DNA from: Cocos nucifera
Taxonomy: Eukaryota; Streptophyta; Magnoliopsida; Arecales; Arecaceae
DNA length: 64,000 nucleotides
Direction of reading: 5' to 3'
NCBI GenBank assembly: GCA_006176705.1
Contig: QRFJ01000022.1
Coordinates: forward strand, 682,001-746,000
In this document: positions 24,000 to 35,804 of the stretch, piece after piece
How the letters are laid out: each line of letters starts with the position of its first letter
Numbering within the stretch: the first letter of the stretch is position 1
Made by a program: the position numbers and the translations under genes
The notes under the pieces: generated by a model
Told to the model about the DNA's origin: nothing
Database searches by the model: none
The model's input: only the letters and a program-made list of their open reading frames with translations

Positions 24000-26500
24000 C
24001 TTATAGGCTCCACCTCTCTGACTCAGGTGCGACCATGGAACAGGGGAAGTTTTTGAAAAAAAAAAAAAAAACACATATACATACACATTGAGACACAAAA
24101 GAGAAACAAAGCTTACTCTTGTTCTCCGCTCCTCTCCAACAGTTCTCTCCCCTGTATGAAATCTGTGGGAGGCTTGTGGTGTGGTGAAAAAGACAATGGC
24201 CGTATACGAAGAGAGGAAAGGAGGGATTTTTTTTTTTAATATAGTTTTATGACAAGAAAAAGGAGAGATCTCTCCTTTTGGTACCACCACTTCCCAGCTT
24301 CCGAAATGGAATCGATGATTTTGGGCGAAAAGGAGTGGAGATTTGAATAGCGAATCCCCCCTCTCTCTCTCTGCTTTTATTTTTATTGCGTCGGAAATGG
24401 AAGGAAAGTTTTAAATTCTCCTCCTTATGGACAACGAGAGGCCATGTATCTCTATCCACAAATGGCAACGAAGGCCCATTTATGGGGGCGTAGAGAAGAG
24501 GAGGGAAAGTTCCTAATATTGGGCTTTCGAGAAAGGAACATGTCGATCCCCCTTGGCAGTTCCACGTGGCTCGTCGCGCATGCTGTTTGGGCTTGATCCG
24601 GAAAAGCCCCTGCTATCTTTTATTTTCACGGAATGGCCACGCTGAAACCAAGATGATGGGCAGGGGTATCTGAGTAATCTGGCGACCGTCCCAGTCGCCG
24701 GCTGACGTAATGACATTTAATGACTTGATACGAATATCCCGCCCCTCATGCGGGCAAAATCCAAACGGCTTCTATTAAATATCCCTGGATTTGCACAAAA
24801 TAACGAAAACGGGACGACTGTACACAATGGGGTTTGGTGCAGTAAATTTTTCCTAATGGCTGGGGAGCAAATTGGAGATGGAAACGAACGAAGGAGGTCG
24901 TTTTCGTAATAATGGACTGATGGATGACCATCTTCGCCTCCGGCTCTTCTCGCGATCCGAGCGGTGGATATCTCTGGTTTACCTTGGAGGGATTCTGACC
25001 ACCGTAAAATCCAACTTAAACATCTGGGCTAGATGTTCCAGGGAATTACGAAAGTCGCCCTATTTGAATTTCCCGCTAAGATACCGAATCTTTTTAAATT
25101 TTTGAAACGAGGACATCGTAAGCTAAGGAAGATTCCGCATGGGTCGGAATTATGCGCGCCGATGACTAGAATACCCCTCTATCATTCGATTCGTTTGTCA
25201 GAATTCAAATATTCCCCGGGGCATTTCGGTCATTTGGTCGATGGATCGTAGTGTGATAAAATACTTTTATCGTTGCCTTAAAATAAAACAAATCGAGGGA
25301 CGAGTGGTCTCGTGGGTGGGTCAAGATGATGGCCGAGTCGTGGACTCGAAACACAACCGGGACAGCAGAAGGACCAAATCATTTTGGAGTCGCGTGGCCC
25401 GACACGGCTCCAATTTTGCTAAGAATGCCTCCGGTTGCATTGAGGTGTCGGAACTTGGAGGACAATACCTTGTTGAACGAGCATGATGGCATGAAATTGT
25501 CGTGGGATGGCGTAATGTGGCTCACCCGCTTTTGATAACATTGTTTCCATGAGATTGTTTGAATAGTTTTTGACTGGGGTTAAATCTTTCTCATCTCATG
25601 GATGGAGCCAAAAGAATCATGTGCAAGCATGACTTAGGAGTTGTATTGTAATAATGGATGGACATCAATGGTGCTGTCGTCCTTTGCGTTCAGGATGGAT
25701 GGTTTTTGACGGGTTTTCTCGTGGAGTTCAATTTGGTCATGCATGGGTCCAGAAAACGCTTTCAATTGCATCAGTTCAATACTATTGCCTTTTCGGCTTG
25801 GATCTCGCTCCACGGACTTGGAGGTAGTGATTGTACATGCTGGGCTGAAGCAATTCTAGCTGGACATCGATCATGTTGCCGTCATGTTTCGATGGTTAAA
25901 TCCCAGACATGAATACAATCTTGGAATTTAGTGGTTAGTGATGATCTGGAATGGTCAAATTTCATTGAAAATATTCAAAAAAAGAAGAAGAAAAAAAAAT
26001 GATGCACGAGAAGAAGATTTTGAGTTATTTGCATGAGATCAAAGAAAATTTAATATTTTAAAAACTTATAATATGGGTAGCTTGCCTACAAAACAAAAAG
26101 CCCATGCTTATGCGTCACCGAATGCCTCACAATTCCTTGTTCTCCGGTGAGACCGGTACCCATTTCTTAACTTTTCCGACAGGATTGAGTAAATTAGATT
26201 TTCAAGCGCGCCTTGTCCCTTGAGCATCAGCTGAATATGGATATAAACTAATAATGAACTTTAGGTCTCTTGAAATGGGTTATTGCTCGAAGTACCCAAA
26301 GGAAAGAAAAAGAGAAAGGAGTTCTTACTAATGAATTTGTTTGCCCGATTGAAGATAGAGATATTGGCAAGTTGGATTCGTGTTAGTGTGGTCATATGCA
26401 AATCCAAAATATATCTAGATCTGATTAAAATTTTATGCCCACAATAATAATGGATCTAAAATAACAAAAGAGTTGGGTATTTGATGAATAGATGCATCCT
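24000..26500. other. Intergenic DNA, no supported gene
   Basis: This is mixed-composition DNA with several 60-108 codon frames on both strands, none with a recognisable domain. A poly(A) tract lies at about 24056-24071 and a poly(T) at about 24227-24238. I see no repeat family here. Confidence 0.55.
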
Positions 26501-26502
26501 AT

Positions 26503-27176
26503 TGTGGAATGGAGTTGGTATGGCCTCGATCTATTTAGGGTCGACTGTCGACCTACTTCAATGAATCGTCTGAGCGGAATAATGTAACACTTCACCCACG
26601 ATCAGCTGTAGGTCGGCTTAAGCCCACCTACAATTCCGGTCAACCTACTAAAGATCGCCTCCTGGCAAAATAAGGTAGACCTTCATACCTCATTCTTGTC
26701 GGATTCAGATCGACCGTCGAGCTACATAAATAGGCTCATAGCTCATCAATGACCGACCTACAACCATCCCTACTGAAACTGCGTTCTCTCCGAATCGAAA
26801 AACTCGAATAAAGAGGAATCTTTCGCAATCCCATCTCCGAAGAAGAAAAAAAATCTTCTAAATCAATCCAGAATGACCAACTCGGAAAGCCGTTAGAGTC
26901 TAAAATGGATATGACTCCAACTCCTTCCCTATAAATAAAGGAGCTCCAGAATCCTTCAGATATGCCACTCAATTCGATGCTTTCTCTCATCATTGTTCTC
27001 CAATCTCCTAACTTGAGCATCGGAGGGTCTTTACTGGAGAACACTTCGATGGAAACTTTATTATAGATGAATGGAGGAAGCTCCAGTGAAAGTTCATCCT
27101 CGACCTCATATTCCTCTGTGGTCGAGCTCCTCCATCCTCGTCGGCTGACCTCAAGCCAGGAGATCCAGGAGCAACA
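26503..27176 (+). mobile_element. Probable solo LTR or LTR fragment, Gypsy-type
   Basis: The segment has the architecture of a plant LTR: GTCGGTC-rich U3, a TATA box (CTATAAATAAAGGAGCTCC near 26930-26950), and the R-U5 hallmark CTTGAGCATCGGAGGGTCT near 27010-27030. The right edge GCAACA at 27171-27176 and the left edge TGTGGAATGG at 26503 are guesses. No target-site duplication was found at these edges. No coding region adjoins it, so it is either a solo LTR or a fragment. The 102-codon minus-strand frame across it is spurious. Confidence 0.5.
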
Positions 27177-27569
27177 GAAGATAAGAGTACATCAAACCCA
27201 TATGAAGTCTTACCATGAGCGGATTATATCCATTGGGCAAATATAGGTTCGATCAAGATTTATTTTTTTGGAGTACCAAAAGCGAGCATGACGTCGTTAT
27301 GAACATAAAGGCCCAAGATATGGAACCCGAGAGACAGGCTGGCCCAACTTAAATGAGATTTGATAGCTTCTTTATGGTCTAACATTCTTACTAATACATT
27401 ATCCTCATTCTGTTCTAGATTATAATCTCTCAATTAAACATGAAAAATTAATAATGAATAATACAAAAATTTGTATCTAAATAGGGTGTCGGTTCAACAA
27501 ATATGTATGTATATATGTATTTACTTATTTATGTTTATAGTATATATATTAGACTTTATTGCTGTAAGG

Positions 27570-28310
27570 CTCCAAAAGATTGCTGATGTGGCTGAAGCTG
27601 GATGCCTCCCTAAATCCATGGCACCGAAGATTACCTATAAAAAAAGTCCACACTCGTCAAGGGTATTTTGGTGGAGGACCCTTCGATGCTTAAATTAATC
27701 GAAGCATTAGAAACGGTATAGAAAAACAAGATGAGATTCGAGAAAGTGGAGAGTGTTCTCCTCTTTTCTCCTCCTTTTTAACTTATACCTTAGGGTCCCT
27801 TTTTTTACCTCTCTTGTATGGAGGTTGAGCATGTACGCTACTAGCCAGAATTTGTAGGTTTGTTAGGCCTAGCACTGCAGACTGTTAGGCTACATTATAA
27901 CATTTTGTTGATGGAGGAATCTTTTTCTTCCTCTAAATCGAGGTTGTTAGTCGTGGATATCAGATGGGGATTCCTTTTGCTTGACTAATTGGGTTGGTCA
28001 TCCTTAGTCTACATTTGGTGTGACTCTAGCATGTCATCTTCAGTGAGCCTGAAAGGATTGGACCTGATCAGTGGGTCACTTCCCTAATAGATGCCCTCAT
28101 TTTTGAGTTCGAAGTGGCCTTTTAACTTCGAGCAAAGGAAATTATCGCATTGGTAGTTGAACCACTGATCTAATTATTGAGTGCATCCTCTTTATTATAT
28201 TTTGATGGAAGGAGCTTTTGGGGATTAATGCCACAATGCTTTGTAACATATTATGCCATTACTATGGGAGGACCTCGAGAAGTCATGGGGTGACATCCTA
28301 AGTATTGAAA
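27570..28310 (-). mobile_element. LTR fragment in minus orientation
   Basis: Read on the minus strand, this contains TTTAAGCATCGAAGGGTCCT, the same R-U5 motif as in the fragment at 26503-27176, preceded by GGTATAAG/AAAGGG-type sequence. Its boundaries are not visible. Most of it lies in the first unit of the 1,583-bp duplication, so a second copy is at about 29199-29893. Confidence 0.35.
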
Positions 28311-28634
28311 AATGTATCCTAAAGCCAATCATTTAGGTTATAAATGGTTGAGCTAAATGTAATTTATACTTAAATTTTAATTGAATAAAATTATTATTCC
28401 GACAATTTCATAACTTTGTGCATCTTTCTGTAATAAACTCTCTGTGATAAAGCCTTTAGGACTATTTAAACTCGATAAAAAAATATTTATTGTTTAGTCC
28501 TTAAACTGATCGTGATCAAATGATTCGTTGTTACCTAGGACGATAACGTTAATCAAGAGTAGATCATTGTATGCCATAAGTATTAGTTATTCTCTTAATC
28601 AAGAAATATGGTGATACTGTTATGGCATGTAGGT

Positions 28635-28840
28635 CACTATAACAGATCGATCTTAAGGAGATGAAAAAATACGTCATCTTAAATATGAAATCACATCACC
28701 TAAACTTTTGGAGATGAAATAAAAAATCAAAATCTATGCAGATGTCGCTATAGGCTTTGGTGACGTGGCTTTAGAGACATTGAATATATTGTTACATATA
28801 GTTTAAGTGACTAGTAGTATGTCACCTTAGCTAAGAATAT
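28635..28840 (+). mobile_element. Duplicated left end of CACTA-2
   Basis: CACTATAACAGATCG at 28635 begins a segment with GTCATCTT, TCACATCACC and TATGTCACC motifs, matching the subterminal repeats of CACTA-2 found again beyond CACTA-1 at 36138-36480. It is a partial copy produced by the 1,583-bp tandem duplication; the copy joined to the rest of the element is at 30218. Confidence 0.65.
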
Positions 28841-29198
28841 CTTTACTACAAAAATGGTCTATGATAGTGCATACGATGGCAGCGGTTTCGAAAATCACTG
28901 CCATAGAACCTACGGCAGCGATTTTTGTTAACCGCTACTATAGGTCGGACCTATGGCAGAGATTTTTGTAATCGCTGGTATAGATCCAACATATAGCAGC
29001 GGTTAACAAAAATTACTATTATAAGTCGACCTATAGCAATAGTTAATGAAAATCACTGCCGTAGGTCGGACCTATAGCAGTGGTTAGTAAAATCACTGCT
29101 ATAAGTCGGACTTATAGCAGTGGTTAATATGAACTGCTACTATAAGCTTATTTATGGCAGCTGTTAATTATAACTGCTGCCATATATATATATTTTTT
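28841..29198 (+). mobile_element. Duplicated left-terminal fragment of CACTA-1
   Basis: CTTTACTACAAAAATGG at 28841 starts the fragment, which then shows the GGCAGCGGTT-type subterminal array. It breaks off at the duplication junction 29198/29199. The preceding TAT (28838-28840) is a copy of the CACTA-1 target-site duplication. Confidence 0.85.
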
Positions 29199-30781
29199 CC
29201 ATGGCACCGAAGATTACCTATAAAAAAAGTCCACACTCGTCAAGGGTATTTTGGTGGAGGACCCTTCGATGCTTAAATTAATCGAAGCATTAGAAACGGT
29301 ATAGAAAAACAAGATGAGATTCGAGAAAGTGGAGAGTGTTCTCCTCTTTTCTCCTCCTTTTTAACTTATACCTTAGGGTCCCTTTTTTTACCTCTCTTGT
29401 ATGGAGGTTGAGCATGTACGCTACTAGCCAGAATTTGTAGGTTTGTTAGGCCTAGCACTGCAGACTGTTAGGCTACATTATAACATTTTGTTGATGGAGG
29501 AATCTTTTTCTTCCTCTAAATCGAGGTTGTTAGTCGTGGATATCAGATGGGGATTCCTTTTGCTTGACTAATTGGGTTGGTCATCCTTAGTCTACATTTG
29601 GTGTGACTCTAGCATGTCATCTTCAGTGAGCCTGAAAGGATTGGACCTGATCAGTGGGTCACTTCCCTAATAGATGCCCTCATTTCTGAGTTCGAAGTGG
29701 CCTTTTAACTTCGAGCAAAGGAAATTATCGCATTGGTAGTTGAACCACTGATCTAATTATTGAGTGCATCCTCTTTATTATATTTTGATGGAAGGAGCTT
29801 TTGGGGATTAATGCCACAATGCTTTGTAACATATTATGCCATTACTATGGGAGGACCTCGAGAAGTCATGGGGTGACATCCTAAGTATTGAAAAATATAT
29901 CCTAAAGCCAATCATTTAGGTTATAAATGGTTGAGCTAAATGTAATTTATACTTAAATTTTAATTGAATAAAATTATTATTCCGATAATTTCATAACTTT
30001 GTGCATCTTTCTGTAATAAACTCTATGTGATAAAGCCTTTAGGACTATTTAAACTCGATAAAAAAAGATTTATTGTTTAGTCCTTAAACTGATCGTGATC
30101 AAATGATTCGTTGTTACCTAGGACGATAACGTTAATCAAGAGTAGATCATTGTATGCCATAAGTATTAGTTATTCTCTTAATCAAGAAATATGGTGATAC
30201 TGTTATGGCATGTAGGTCACTATAACAGATCGATCTTAAGGAGATGAAAAAATACGTTATCTTAAATATGAAATCACATCACCTAAACTTTTGGAGATGA
30301 AATAAAAAATCAAAATCTATGCAGATGTCGCTATAGGCTTTGGTGACGTGGCTTTAGAGACATTGAATATATTGTTACATATAGTTTAAGTGACTAGTAG
30401 TATGTCACCTTAGCTAAGAATATCTTTACTACAAAAATGGTCTATGATAGTGCATACGATGGCAGCGGTTTCGAAAATCACTGCCATAGAACCTACGGCA
30501 GCAATTTTTGTTAACCGCTGCTATAGGTCGGACCTATGGCAGAGATTTTTGTAATCGCTGGTATAGATCCAACATATAGCAGCGGTTAACAAAAATTACT
30601 ATTATAAGTCGACCTATAGCAATAGTTAACGAAAATCACTGCCGTAGGTCGGACCTATAGCAGTGGTTAGTAAAATCACTGCTATAAGTCGGACTTATAG
30701 CAGTGGTTAATATGAACTGCTACTATAAGCTTATTTATGGCAGCTGTTAATTATAACTGCTGCCATATATATATATTTTTT
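29199..30781. repeat. 1,583-bp direct tandem duplication, unit 2
   Basis: This is the second unit, collinear with 27616-29198. Beyond 30781 the sequence continues into the body of CACTA-1, so this is the unit connected to the intact elements. Confidence 0.97.
30460..30775 (+). repeat. CACTA-1 left subterminal repeat array
   Basis: About 35-40-bp units alternate direct and inverted copies of motifs such as GGCAGCGGTT, AATCACTGCCATAG and TATAGCAGTGGTT, separated by GTCGGACCTAT. En/Spm elements use such subterminal repeats as binding sites for their TNPA-like protein; that role is inferred here. Confidence 0.85.
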
Positions 30782-30784
30782 CTT

Positions 30785-31738
30785 TAAATATTAGATAATT
30801 TTAAAATTTAATATCCATCTTCATCATTCATTATCTAAATAATTATCATTAGAGTATCGTCGCAAAAGATCACCTCGATCCGATGGCTCTAGCTTCATCG
30901 ATCGAAAAAATTTGATTTCGACAATCACGAATGACGATACGATGATCTGATAGATGAAAATTTTTGATGGATCCAAAAATCTACAACGATAATCTCGGTA
31001 ATATTTGTAGTGTACTATTAAAGTTTTACTTCAATCGGATATCGTTATCTTGGTCAATTTAGTATAGATTAGTTTCGACCGTTAAATGATAAACAAGTGA
31101 TCAAAGGACCAAACGGTGTTCGATTATAAGATAATTTTTTTTATAAATGATCTTAGCTACTATTTTAATCATTTTTATAGTGGTGATTATAAAATTCAAC
31201 TCGTGAGATGAAGAATGATCTAAAACTATACATCTCCTGATAACCATTCTAAAACTTCACTGGTTGTTATGCTCGTATTTTTGCAATATTTGCTTAACAT
31301 GAATAGTTTATACAAAAATGATTTAAATTTTACTATCATTGCCATATAAAATATTTAAAATTATAACAAAAATCATTTAACTAAAAAATTATCTCATAAT
31401 CGGATGCCGTTTAACCCTTTGATCGCTTGTTTCTAATTTAACGGTCGAAATCATTCCATACTAAATTGACCATGATAACGATATCTGATTGAAGTAAAAC
31501 TTTGATAGTATGCTACAAACATCATCAAGATCATCGTTGTAGGTTTTCAAATCCGTCGGAGGTCTCCATCTATCAGATCATCGCATCGTCGTTCGTGATC
31601 GTCAAAATCAAATTTTTCTAATCGATGAAGCTAGGGCCATCGAATCGAGGCGATCATTTGCGATGATACTCTAATGATAATTATTTAGATAATGAACGAT
31701 GAAGATGGGCATTAAATTTTAAAATTATATAATATTTT
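30785..31738. repeat. Foldback (long inverted repeat) within CACTA-1
   Basis: Arm 1 (about 30785-31140) and arm 2 (about 31383-31738) are reverse complements over at least 356 bp, about 90% identical in the outer part by eye. Matching blocks include TTATCTAAATAATTATCATT and GATGATCTGATAGATG. Weaker pairing continues into the spacer, to about 31200 and 31320. There is no coding region. It could be a foldback or Mutator-like non-autonomous element inside CACTA-1, or an inverted duplication of CACTA-1 sequence, since subterminal motifs flank both sides. Confidence 0.9.
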
Positions 31739-31774
31739 TTTAAAAAAATAAAAAAATTATTTTCAATCTACGGT

Positions 31775-31912
31775 AGTGGTTATTAAAAATCGCTGCTATA
31801 GATTTACAGCAGCGATTATAGAATCGCTGTTGTAGATTTATGGCAGTGATTTTGGATAACCACTGCCATAGATCTATGGCAGCTGTTCGATAATCGCTGT
31901 CGTAGGTTAGAT
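31775..31912 (+). repeat. Internal copy of the CACTA-1 subterminal array
   Basis: Repeats of the AATCGCTGCTATAG / GGCAGCTGTT type occur 1.3 kb inside the left end, beyond the second arm of the foldback. Their position mirrors the terminal array around the foldback. Confidence 0.8.
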
Positions 31913-31929
31913 TAAAAATTCTAAAATTT

Positions 31930-32420
31930 TTTCTGCTTTCCTTCCGTGCGTGCTCAATCTCTCTCTCTATCTCTTCCTCTCCTCTCCATCACTGGTGAAG
32001 CTTCTTTCCCCTCGATCGATGCCGCCCCTCCTTCCCCCTCCCCCTCCGGCACCCCATCCTCGACGTCCTCCTCGCCCCCACCAGCCCCCCCACCTCCCCG
32101 GCTCCTCGCCACCCCACCTCCCCTGCCGCCCCCCCCGCCACCCTGCCACCCCCCCATCTCCGGTCGCCCCTCCTTCCCCACTCCGGTGGCTCCTCGCCGC
32201 CACCCCCACCCAGCCCCCCACCTCCCCCCGACTGCCCCTCCTCCCCCCCATCCCCGACCGCCTCTCCACACTTGCCACCTGCCATCCCTACCACCTAGCC
32301 CCCCATCCTCGCCGCCCCCCGCCATCCCACCTGGCCCCGCACCCCCCACACCCCCCTCCTTATCGTTGACCCTCACTAGCTCCCAGCCTTCTCGTCACTG
32401 TGCCCCTCCCCTGGCCCCAT
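31930..32420. repeat. C-rich low-complexity segment in CACTA-1
   Basis: The plus strand is strongly pyrimidine-rich, mostly runs of CCCCT/CCACC/CCTCC. A 208-codon plus-strand frame (31946-32572) would be proline/serine-rich, and frames are open in several phases on both strands, as expected of low-complexity DNA rather than a gene. Its GC content is far above that of its neighbours. It may be a captured host 5' region; no domain supports this. Confidence 0.6.
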
Positions 32421-32879
32421 CCCCGATCATCCCCTGCTCTCTCTCTTTTTTCTCTTTTTCTATTTTCACTATCTTGCTTTTATTTCGTAGGTTATCTCTA
32501 GTATCGTCGCCCCACGACCTTGGGAGCTTTCGGTGCGACCCACTCTCTATAGCCGCAGGTGTATTTTTTTAAAAAATTTTATAGTATTATTTATTAATCA
32601 TATATATTTATAATAATTTATAAAATATTTATAATAAATATTTATTATAAATATTATAATTATCTACATGCCATAGTTTTGGATTGGCCTAATATTCAGA
32701 TCTGGATCTAATTTTAATTATTGGTATCGAATCCAAATTCGAATATCCGATGGATCTGTACTTGAAGTACTAGACTTGGACCCTAATGGATCCTAGAAGG
32801 TCGGACCCGATTTCAGGATCCAAAACTAAAAAATAGAGAGATTGAGAGGGAGACTGATAGATTGAGAGAGGAAGGGCAG

Positions 32880-33360
32880 ATCGCTCGTCGATCGTCGTAA
32901 AGAGAGACCAAGAGTGGGAGGGAGGGAGAGAGGGAGGGGGTCCAGCCTCGCCACCATCGCCGACGAGGAGATCGAGAAGAGGAAGAGAGGAAGAAAGGGA
33001 TCCATCCTCGCCGCCATCATTGGGAGAGGGGTTCGGCCTCGCATCAATCATTGGGAAGGAGGGGTTGGCCTCGCCGGCGAGGGAGATCGAGAGAGGGAGA
33101 GTGAGAGATGAGAGAGCGAGAGAGGGAGGGAGAGGGTTCGGCCTCATCGGCATCACTGGAAGGGATGGGTCCGGCCTTGCTGGCGAGGAAGATTGAGAGA
33201 GTGAGAGAGGGAGGGATGGGGTCCGACCTTATCGATGAGGAAGATTGAGAGAGAAAGAGAGAAAGATCGGGAGATGAAAGAGCTGTGAGGGAGGGGTTCG
33301 GCCACATCGCCATCGCCGATGAAAGAGATCGAAAGAGGGAGAGAGGGAGTGATCGAAGGG
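32880..33360 (+). repeat. GA-rich degenerate tandem repeats (roughly 90-bp units)
   Basis: Units contain GGTTCGGCCTC, ATCGCCGATGAG and GATTGAGAGAGGGAGAGAG blocks, repeated about five times with variation. All frames here are open in more than one phase and low-complexity, so no gene is called. Confidence 0.75.
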
Positions 33361-33841
33361 GATGGCACACAGTCGAGTCAGCTCGGATACGTAGCTAAGC
33401 CAGGCTCGAACCATGATTGAGCCAGATTAGGAGAGGATCCAAGTCGGATGTCTCAGACACGGAGCCAGCTGTCTCAGACACAGAGTCGGCTTAACTTCTG
33501 AGTGAATAGAATTTGATATGTCTCTCTAAGGTTCCAACTTTAAATCCTAAGGTGCCACCATCATCTACTTTGTTCTTCTTTCAGATTTCTAGATTAACAC
33601 CAAGGTTCGTGCAAGAGATTGGATCTACGACTGTTGCTCATCCTTAATTATTTATGAATGTAATTCATGTTATAAAATTTATTGCATAATATTTTCTGGA
33701 TGATTATATCTTGTTGCTTTTATTTATTGCATTGCATAATGATAGATCCGTCAATTGATTAGTGTACATATTAGAGACTATTTATTGATGCTATACTAAT
33801 ATCATTATTCAACATGTTATATTGATTAATGTTCATTAACA

Positions 33842-35626
33842 TTGTATATCACGATGGCACCAAAATGCCATCTAGCTTTCACCCTTGTCCCTCGATGGGT
33901 TACATATAGTTCAGCATTCGAGGAGCAGTCGAAGCATACTCCATCCACCTCAGCATCGACTGCTCAGGGACCTCCACCGTCGGCATCTACTCCACTGACG
34001 ATATCTACTCCACCAATGGCATCTACTCCACCGATAGCTAAGCCTCTATCGTCGCCCATATCTGAGACACATGCTACTACATAGGCATCTGAGTGTACAT
34101 TTTTATTATATTAGCATAACTTTATTTTTTGTATAGTATTTGTATACTTATATATTTGCATAACGTATTTGCATTACAGGTGCATCATCCAGCTGAATAT
34201 TTCACGGTCCCAGATGTATGGCTCACGTGTGGAACTGCCAGCATCAGGTGATGGTCTATTACGATGCAGAGGGAAGGTCGGTAGGGAAGATCGCACGGGA
34301 GATGCATTTCTTTTTTGGAGTGCTTGTGAGGCGGTCAGACATCATTCCCGTAGAGCCCAGAGACTGACGTTTGATGGATGCTGCCATCAGAGACCGTGTA
34401 TGAGAGGAGATATGGGTAAGTACGTGCATCTTAGTTATATTTATATATTTTATATATTTATACTATATATGTTTGATTAGAATAATTTTGTAACTAATTT
34501 TTGATAATTTTGTGCAGAGAAGGTATGATTTCTCCAATCATGAGAGAGTTCGAGATGTCCGACTGAGAAAGATCGGAAAGTTGTACTAGGGTTATAAGAT
34601 CAAGCTCCATTAGAGATGGCTTGAGCATCAACGAGACACTCCGGAGGAGCTTGTTCTCTAAATATAGGACTATCCTCCGAGTTGGTGGGAGAGGATGGTT
34701 AGACACTGAAGGAGCGAGGAATTCGAGGTAAAATTTCTGACTTTTAAATTTTTCAATACGCTTAAAATTTTATTTAAATATTTTTTTAAATATTTATTAT
34801 TTATTTGAATACTTGTTAGGCTACCTCCTATCAAAATCGGAAGAACCATGCAGTCCAAGAGTATACGCACACTCTAGGCCACGAGTCTATGGCCAATCAT
34901 ATGCATAGAGAGGTAATTAATTCTAAATCTTACTAGATAAATTAAATTCATATTTTTTATTATCTTTTTGATAAATTTATTCTTTGTTGTAGCTGATGAG
35001 AGATGGAGTGATGCTCAATCATAGCGAGATCTTCCGATCCAGCCGTAAGGACAAGATGGGCAGGCCGATGAATATTGCGATCGAACATATTTTTGTAAGT
35101 ATTAAATATATTAGTATATATGATTAGTATTATAGTATTTTTTATAAAATTTTATTTTAATTTATAATTACAGGATTAGTTAGGTGCACTCACGAGCGAG
35201 GGCCTAGATACCACTGGGCCCTATGACCATCTGTCTCAGGTCTTGGGGCCTGAGCACTCTGGGAGAATCCGATGCAGGCCCAGACACATGCCGATGAGCT
35301 ACTGATTCGAGATGAATGTCTTCTCACAGACTTTCGATGTCGTCAGCTGGGAGAAGCTTGAGGAGGTGTTGGCATGGGTAGATCATACTACGATGCGGGT
35401 AGATCGACCTAAGGAGTGTGCATCTCATTTGAAGGGCATCATGAGAGACATGATGTCGATGCTCAACCTACGTTTTAAAGTCACGATTTTTGAGAATATG
35501 TTGATCCAAATTCCAACTTTGGCTCTAGTTCCAGCACTAGCTCCAGCTTCGGCTCTAGCTCTAGCTCCGACTCCAGCTCCAACTCTCAGTGACGACAATG
35601 ATGATGTAGATTTAGAAGACTTTTAA
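33842..35626 (+). pseudogene. CACTA-1 TNPA-like (plant transposase, Ptta/En-Spm) gene, decayed
   Basis: A series of exon-like blocks reads on the plus strand with GT-AG style borders: 33855-34084 (MAPKCHLAF then a proline/serine-rich linker), about 34181-34415 (AEYFTVPDVW), about 34518-34729 (YDFSNHERVRDVRLRK), about 34828-34911 (NRKNHAVQEYTHTLGHESM), about 34992-35093 and 35175-35626. The middle blocks follow the Ptta family pattern in which a NKxNR...HxxGSKS-like motif follows a WxxxxxxxxSEEFE segment. In-frame stops occur in blocks 3 and 6, so no full protein can be made. The last block ends in an alanine/proline-rich tail and an acidic DDNDDVDLEDF. In En/Spm elements this product binds the subterminal repeats. 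The domain assignment is good, the exon edges approximate. Confidence 0.6.
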
Positions 35627-35804
35627 TGTATTTTATTTTTTTTAAAAAATATTATAATAAATTTTATTTGATAATAAAATTTTAGCATTTCAAAATAATT
35701 TTTGTGTTTATTATATTTTCTCATGTTATATATCTATATTTATCAGATAAAATATATAAAAAATAAAAATTTTAATTTTTTTAATTATTCAAGATCTACG
35801 GCAG

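Larger units (their letters stand above)
27616..29198. repeat. 1,583-bp direct tandem duplication, unit 1
   Basis: This unit starts at CCATGGCACCGAAG and ends in TATATTTTTT. The next 1,583 bases repeat it with about nine substitutions that I could spot and no indels. It contains an LTR fragment, a stretch of unidentified DNA, the left terminus of CACTA-2 (28635) and the first 358 bp of CACTA-1 (from 28841). Confidence 0.97.

Noticed and set aside
28320..28634. Possible Copia LTR start (ATTGAAAAATGTATCCTAAAG)
   Set aside because: The similarity to Copia LTR starts is impressionistic. No LTR ends, primer-binding site or coding remnant was found, so it was not called.
31946..32572. 208-codon proline/serine-rich plus-strand frame
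   Set aside because: The DNA is C-rich low complexity and open in several frames on both strands. It lies inside CACTA-1. No domain or splice context supports a gene.
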